From the NCBI GenBank assembly GCA_947479085.1, contig CANJYB010000036.1:1-36276 (forward strand): a stretch of DNA of 36,276 nt, given 5' to 3'. The notes under the pieces were generated by a model. The model was not told the DNA's origin, made no database searches, and was given only the letters and a program-made list of their open reading frames with translations. Of this stretch, positions 34,814 to 36,276 are shown piece after piece (positions within the stretch are counted from its first letter, which is position 1; every line of letters starts with the position of its first letter). Source of the DNA: Bacteroidota bacterium (GTDB lineage: Bacteria > Bacteroidota > Bacteroidia > 2-12-FULL-35-15). Position numbers and translations under genes: made by a program.

Positions 34814-36145
34814 ATGAAAAAATTAACCCTGCTTTCACTTTTCTTCATTATCAATTGTCAATTATTAATTATCAATTGCAATGCTCAGTCGGTTTTGCAA
34901 TTTGGAGGAACGAATGCTTACGTTACTTTTGGCATAGCACCACAACTTGGGTTGCCCGAATTTACGTTGGAATGTTGGTTCAATAAACAAGGTGCAGGAG
35001 TAACTGCAAGTACAGGTACAGGTGGAGTGGTAGCCCTTCCGCTTATTGCAAAAGGAAGAGGAGAAGCCGATGGTACTACACAGGATATGAATTATTTTTT
35101 GGGAATAAATGCTTCTAATCAGTTGTGTGCCGATTTCGAAGAAATTACTCCTTCTGCCAACCCCGGACTCAATCATCCCATTGTGGGAATTACTACTATT
35201 GCTGACAATATATGGTATCACGCCTCTGCAACGTATGATGGAGCAGTTTGGAAATTGTATCTGAACGGAGTGCTGGAAAATACAGTTGCCGCAGGTGTAA
35301 TGCCTCAGAGTGGGAGTATACAACATGCGTCTATAGGGTCTGCTTTGAACAGCACAGGAGCGCCATCCGGTTATTTTTATGGAATGATTAGCGAAGCAAG
35401 GATATGGGATACTGCTCTTACTTCGTACGAAATACTTGCTAACATTAATATCCAACTTACCTATCCTTTACCACATCTTGTAAGCCACTGGGCAATGGAC
35501 GAAGGCAGTGGTACCAATATCTATAGCGGGGGCAGCGCAGTTTCAACAGGTACTATTATTGGTAATAATTATACATGGGTAAACACTACTGTTCCTTTTG
35601 ATATTAATTTATTGCCTGATAGTCCGGTGGTAGTAAACCCTGCCAACAGCGATTCGTGCCAAAGTACCAGTGTAACTCTTTCTGTAAATGCCACTGACCA
35701 AGACAATACAAGTTTAATCGTCAACTTTTACGGACGACCAAGAATACCTGCTCCTCCACCTTTTACCATCATTGGGTTGCCCGACACACAGCATTATTGT
35801 GCTTTGCTAAATGGAGGTACAAACCAAATGTATAAGGCCCAAACCAACTGGATAGTAGCTAACCGTACAGCACTCAATATTCCGTTTGTTGCCCACTTTG
35901 GCGATTGTGTACAAAATGGAGATAACGGTGGTAATGACATAGAATGGAAACGATGCGATACCGCTATGAGTATTATCGAAAATCCTGTAACCACCACTCT
36001 TGCTGATGGAATACCCTACGCAATGAATGTAGGTAATCATGACCAGTCTCCTGTGGGTAGTGCCACAGGTACTTCTACTTTTTACAATCAATACTTTGGT
36101 GTCAATCGTTTCTCTGCTCGCCCATGGTCAATGTCATTAAGTTAA
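34814..36145 (+). CDS. Truncated LamG and metallophosphoesterase protein, 3' end cut off by the element boundary
   Basis: The signal peptide ends near IINCNAQ. A LamG/concanavalin-like domain (about 26-255) has the typical FTLECWFNKQG, YHASATYDGAVWKLYLNGV and GMISEARIWDTAL segments. A linker (SVTLSVNATDQDN) leads to a calcineurin-like phosphoesterase domain from about residue 315. GLPDTQ, HFGDCVQNGDN and VGNHD supply the first metal-ligand motifs. The native sequence stops at codon 438 (36128), and the last codons and stop come from the inserted element. The missing part would include the downstream metal-binding histidines and probably a T9SS sorting domain, so the product is likely inactive and not surface-attached. 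Substrate is unknown. It starts three bases after the interrupted cargo gene. Confidence 0.8.
   Translation: MKKLTLLSLFFIINCQLLIINCNAQSVLQFGGTNAYVTFGIAPQLGLPEFTLECWFNKQGAGVTASTGTGGVVALPLIAKGRGEADGTTQDMNYFLGINASNQLCADFEEITPSANPGLNHPIVGITTIADNIWYHASATYDGAVWKLYLNGVLENTVAAGVMPQSGSIQHASIGSALNSTGAPSGYFYGMISEARIWDTALTSYEILANINIQLTYPLPHLVSHWAMDEGSGTNIYSGGSAVSTGTIIGNNYTWVNTTVPFDINLLPDSPVVVNPANSDSCQSTSVTLSVNATDQDNTSLIVNFYGRPRIPAPPPFTIIGLPDTQHYCALLNGGTNQMYKAQTNWIVANRTALNIPFVAHFGDCVQNGDNGGNDIEWKRCDTAMSIIENPVTTTLADGIPYAMNVGNHDQSPVGSATGTSTFYNQYFGVNRFSARPWSMSLS
34847..34888. repeat. 21-bp direct repeat encoding the signal-peptide core
   Basis: ATTATCAATTGTCAATTATT plus one base (34847-34867) is followed by ATTATCAATTGCAATGCTCA plus one base (34868-34888). 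The first 11 bases are identical and palindromic CAATTG words recur. It encodes the IINCQLL and IINCNAQ halves of the signal peptide. Confidence 0.65.
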
Positions 36146-36276
36146 GGAGACGAAATTAACATTATAGTTTTAATAAGATACAATGAAGTTGGGTAATTCA
36201 AGAGGAAACAAGCCCGAATTTTACAAATAAAAAATGGCAAAAAAAACAATACTCAACTTATTTCAGTATTTAAAAA
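36129..36276 (+). mobile_element. End of a putative insertion sequence (right copy)
   Basis: Bases 36129-36275 are the exact reverse complement of 1-147, and one further base continues outward. The boundary falls inside the phosphoesterase coding frame. An ATG at 36234, about 105 bases inside the element, opens the same ORF as on the left. Confidence 0.7.
36234..36276 (+). CDS. N-terminal fragment of a putative transposase (runs off the window)
   Basis: The first 14 codons read MAKKTILNLFQYLK, identical to the left copy, and continue past the window. Assignment as transposase rests on its position inside a repeated element end. Confidence 0.4.
   Translation, partial: MAKKTILNLFQYLK

Noticed and set aside
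1-36276. Linear phage or plasmid with terminal inverted repeats
   Set aside because: Gene content is chromosomal housekeeping plus surface proteins. No replication, capsid or terminase genes are present, and the repeats interrupt genes and contain an outward ORF start.

Overview
The window is low-GC DNA from a member of the Bacteroidota. The evidence is the type IX secretion gene porQ, at least six putative type IX cargo proteins with type A or type B sorting domains, TAnnTTTG-type promoter elements, and A-rich leaders in place of Shine-Dalgarno sites. Nothing seen here places it below phylum level.

Layout. Both window ends carry the same 147-base sequence in inverted orientation. Each copy reads outward into the first 14 codons of an ORF, so the window is probably bounded by two copies of one insertion sequence. 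The left copy cuts off the start of a c-type cytochrome gene, and the right copy truncates a LamG/phosphoesterase gene. From 0.7 to 7.8 kb lies a mostly housekeeping block: a TonB-C-terminal-domain protein, guaA, a LysM/binding-protein-fold protein, hemF, porQ and cmk. From 8.2 to 18.1 kb are three consecutive genes for large secreted repeat proteins (8, 5 and 9 copies of a ~72-residue unit, then PKD-like domains and type B sorting domains). A SiaB-like kinase gene follows. From 19 to 22.5 kb are pyrD, an HMG-CoA-lyase-like gene, a DUF4442 gene and a membrane fatty-acid desaturase. A 21-bp minisatellite, an uncharacterised minus-strand gene, a tail-specific protease and a YdeI/DUF1801 protein come next. 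From 26.7 kb to the end are T9SS cargo genes: two propeller-like proteins flanking a GH5 glycosidase, a 42-bp palindromic repeat array, a cargo gene with a nonsense codon after its signal peptide, and the truncated LamG/phosphoesterase gene.

How it fits together. PorQ is part of the cell-surface machinery of the T9SS, and much of the rest of the window encodes its likely clients (adhesin-like repeat proteins, a glycosidase, propeller proteins). The housekeeping genes (guaA, hemF, cmk, pyrD) are interspersed and complete.

The most unusual material is repetitive. A heptanucleotide array forms the hydrophobic core of one signal peptide and could shift its frame. A second signal peptide and one sorting domain are also built from short repeats. 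Two minisatellites have units that are multiples of 21 bp and stay open in several frames. No tRNA, rRNA, CRISPR array or prophage was recognised.
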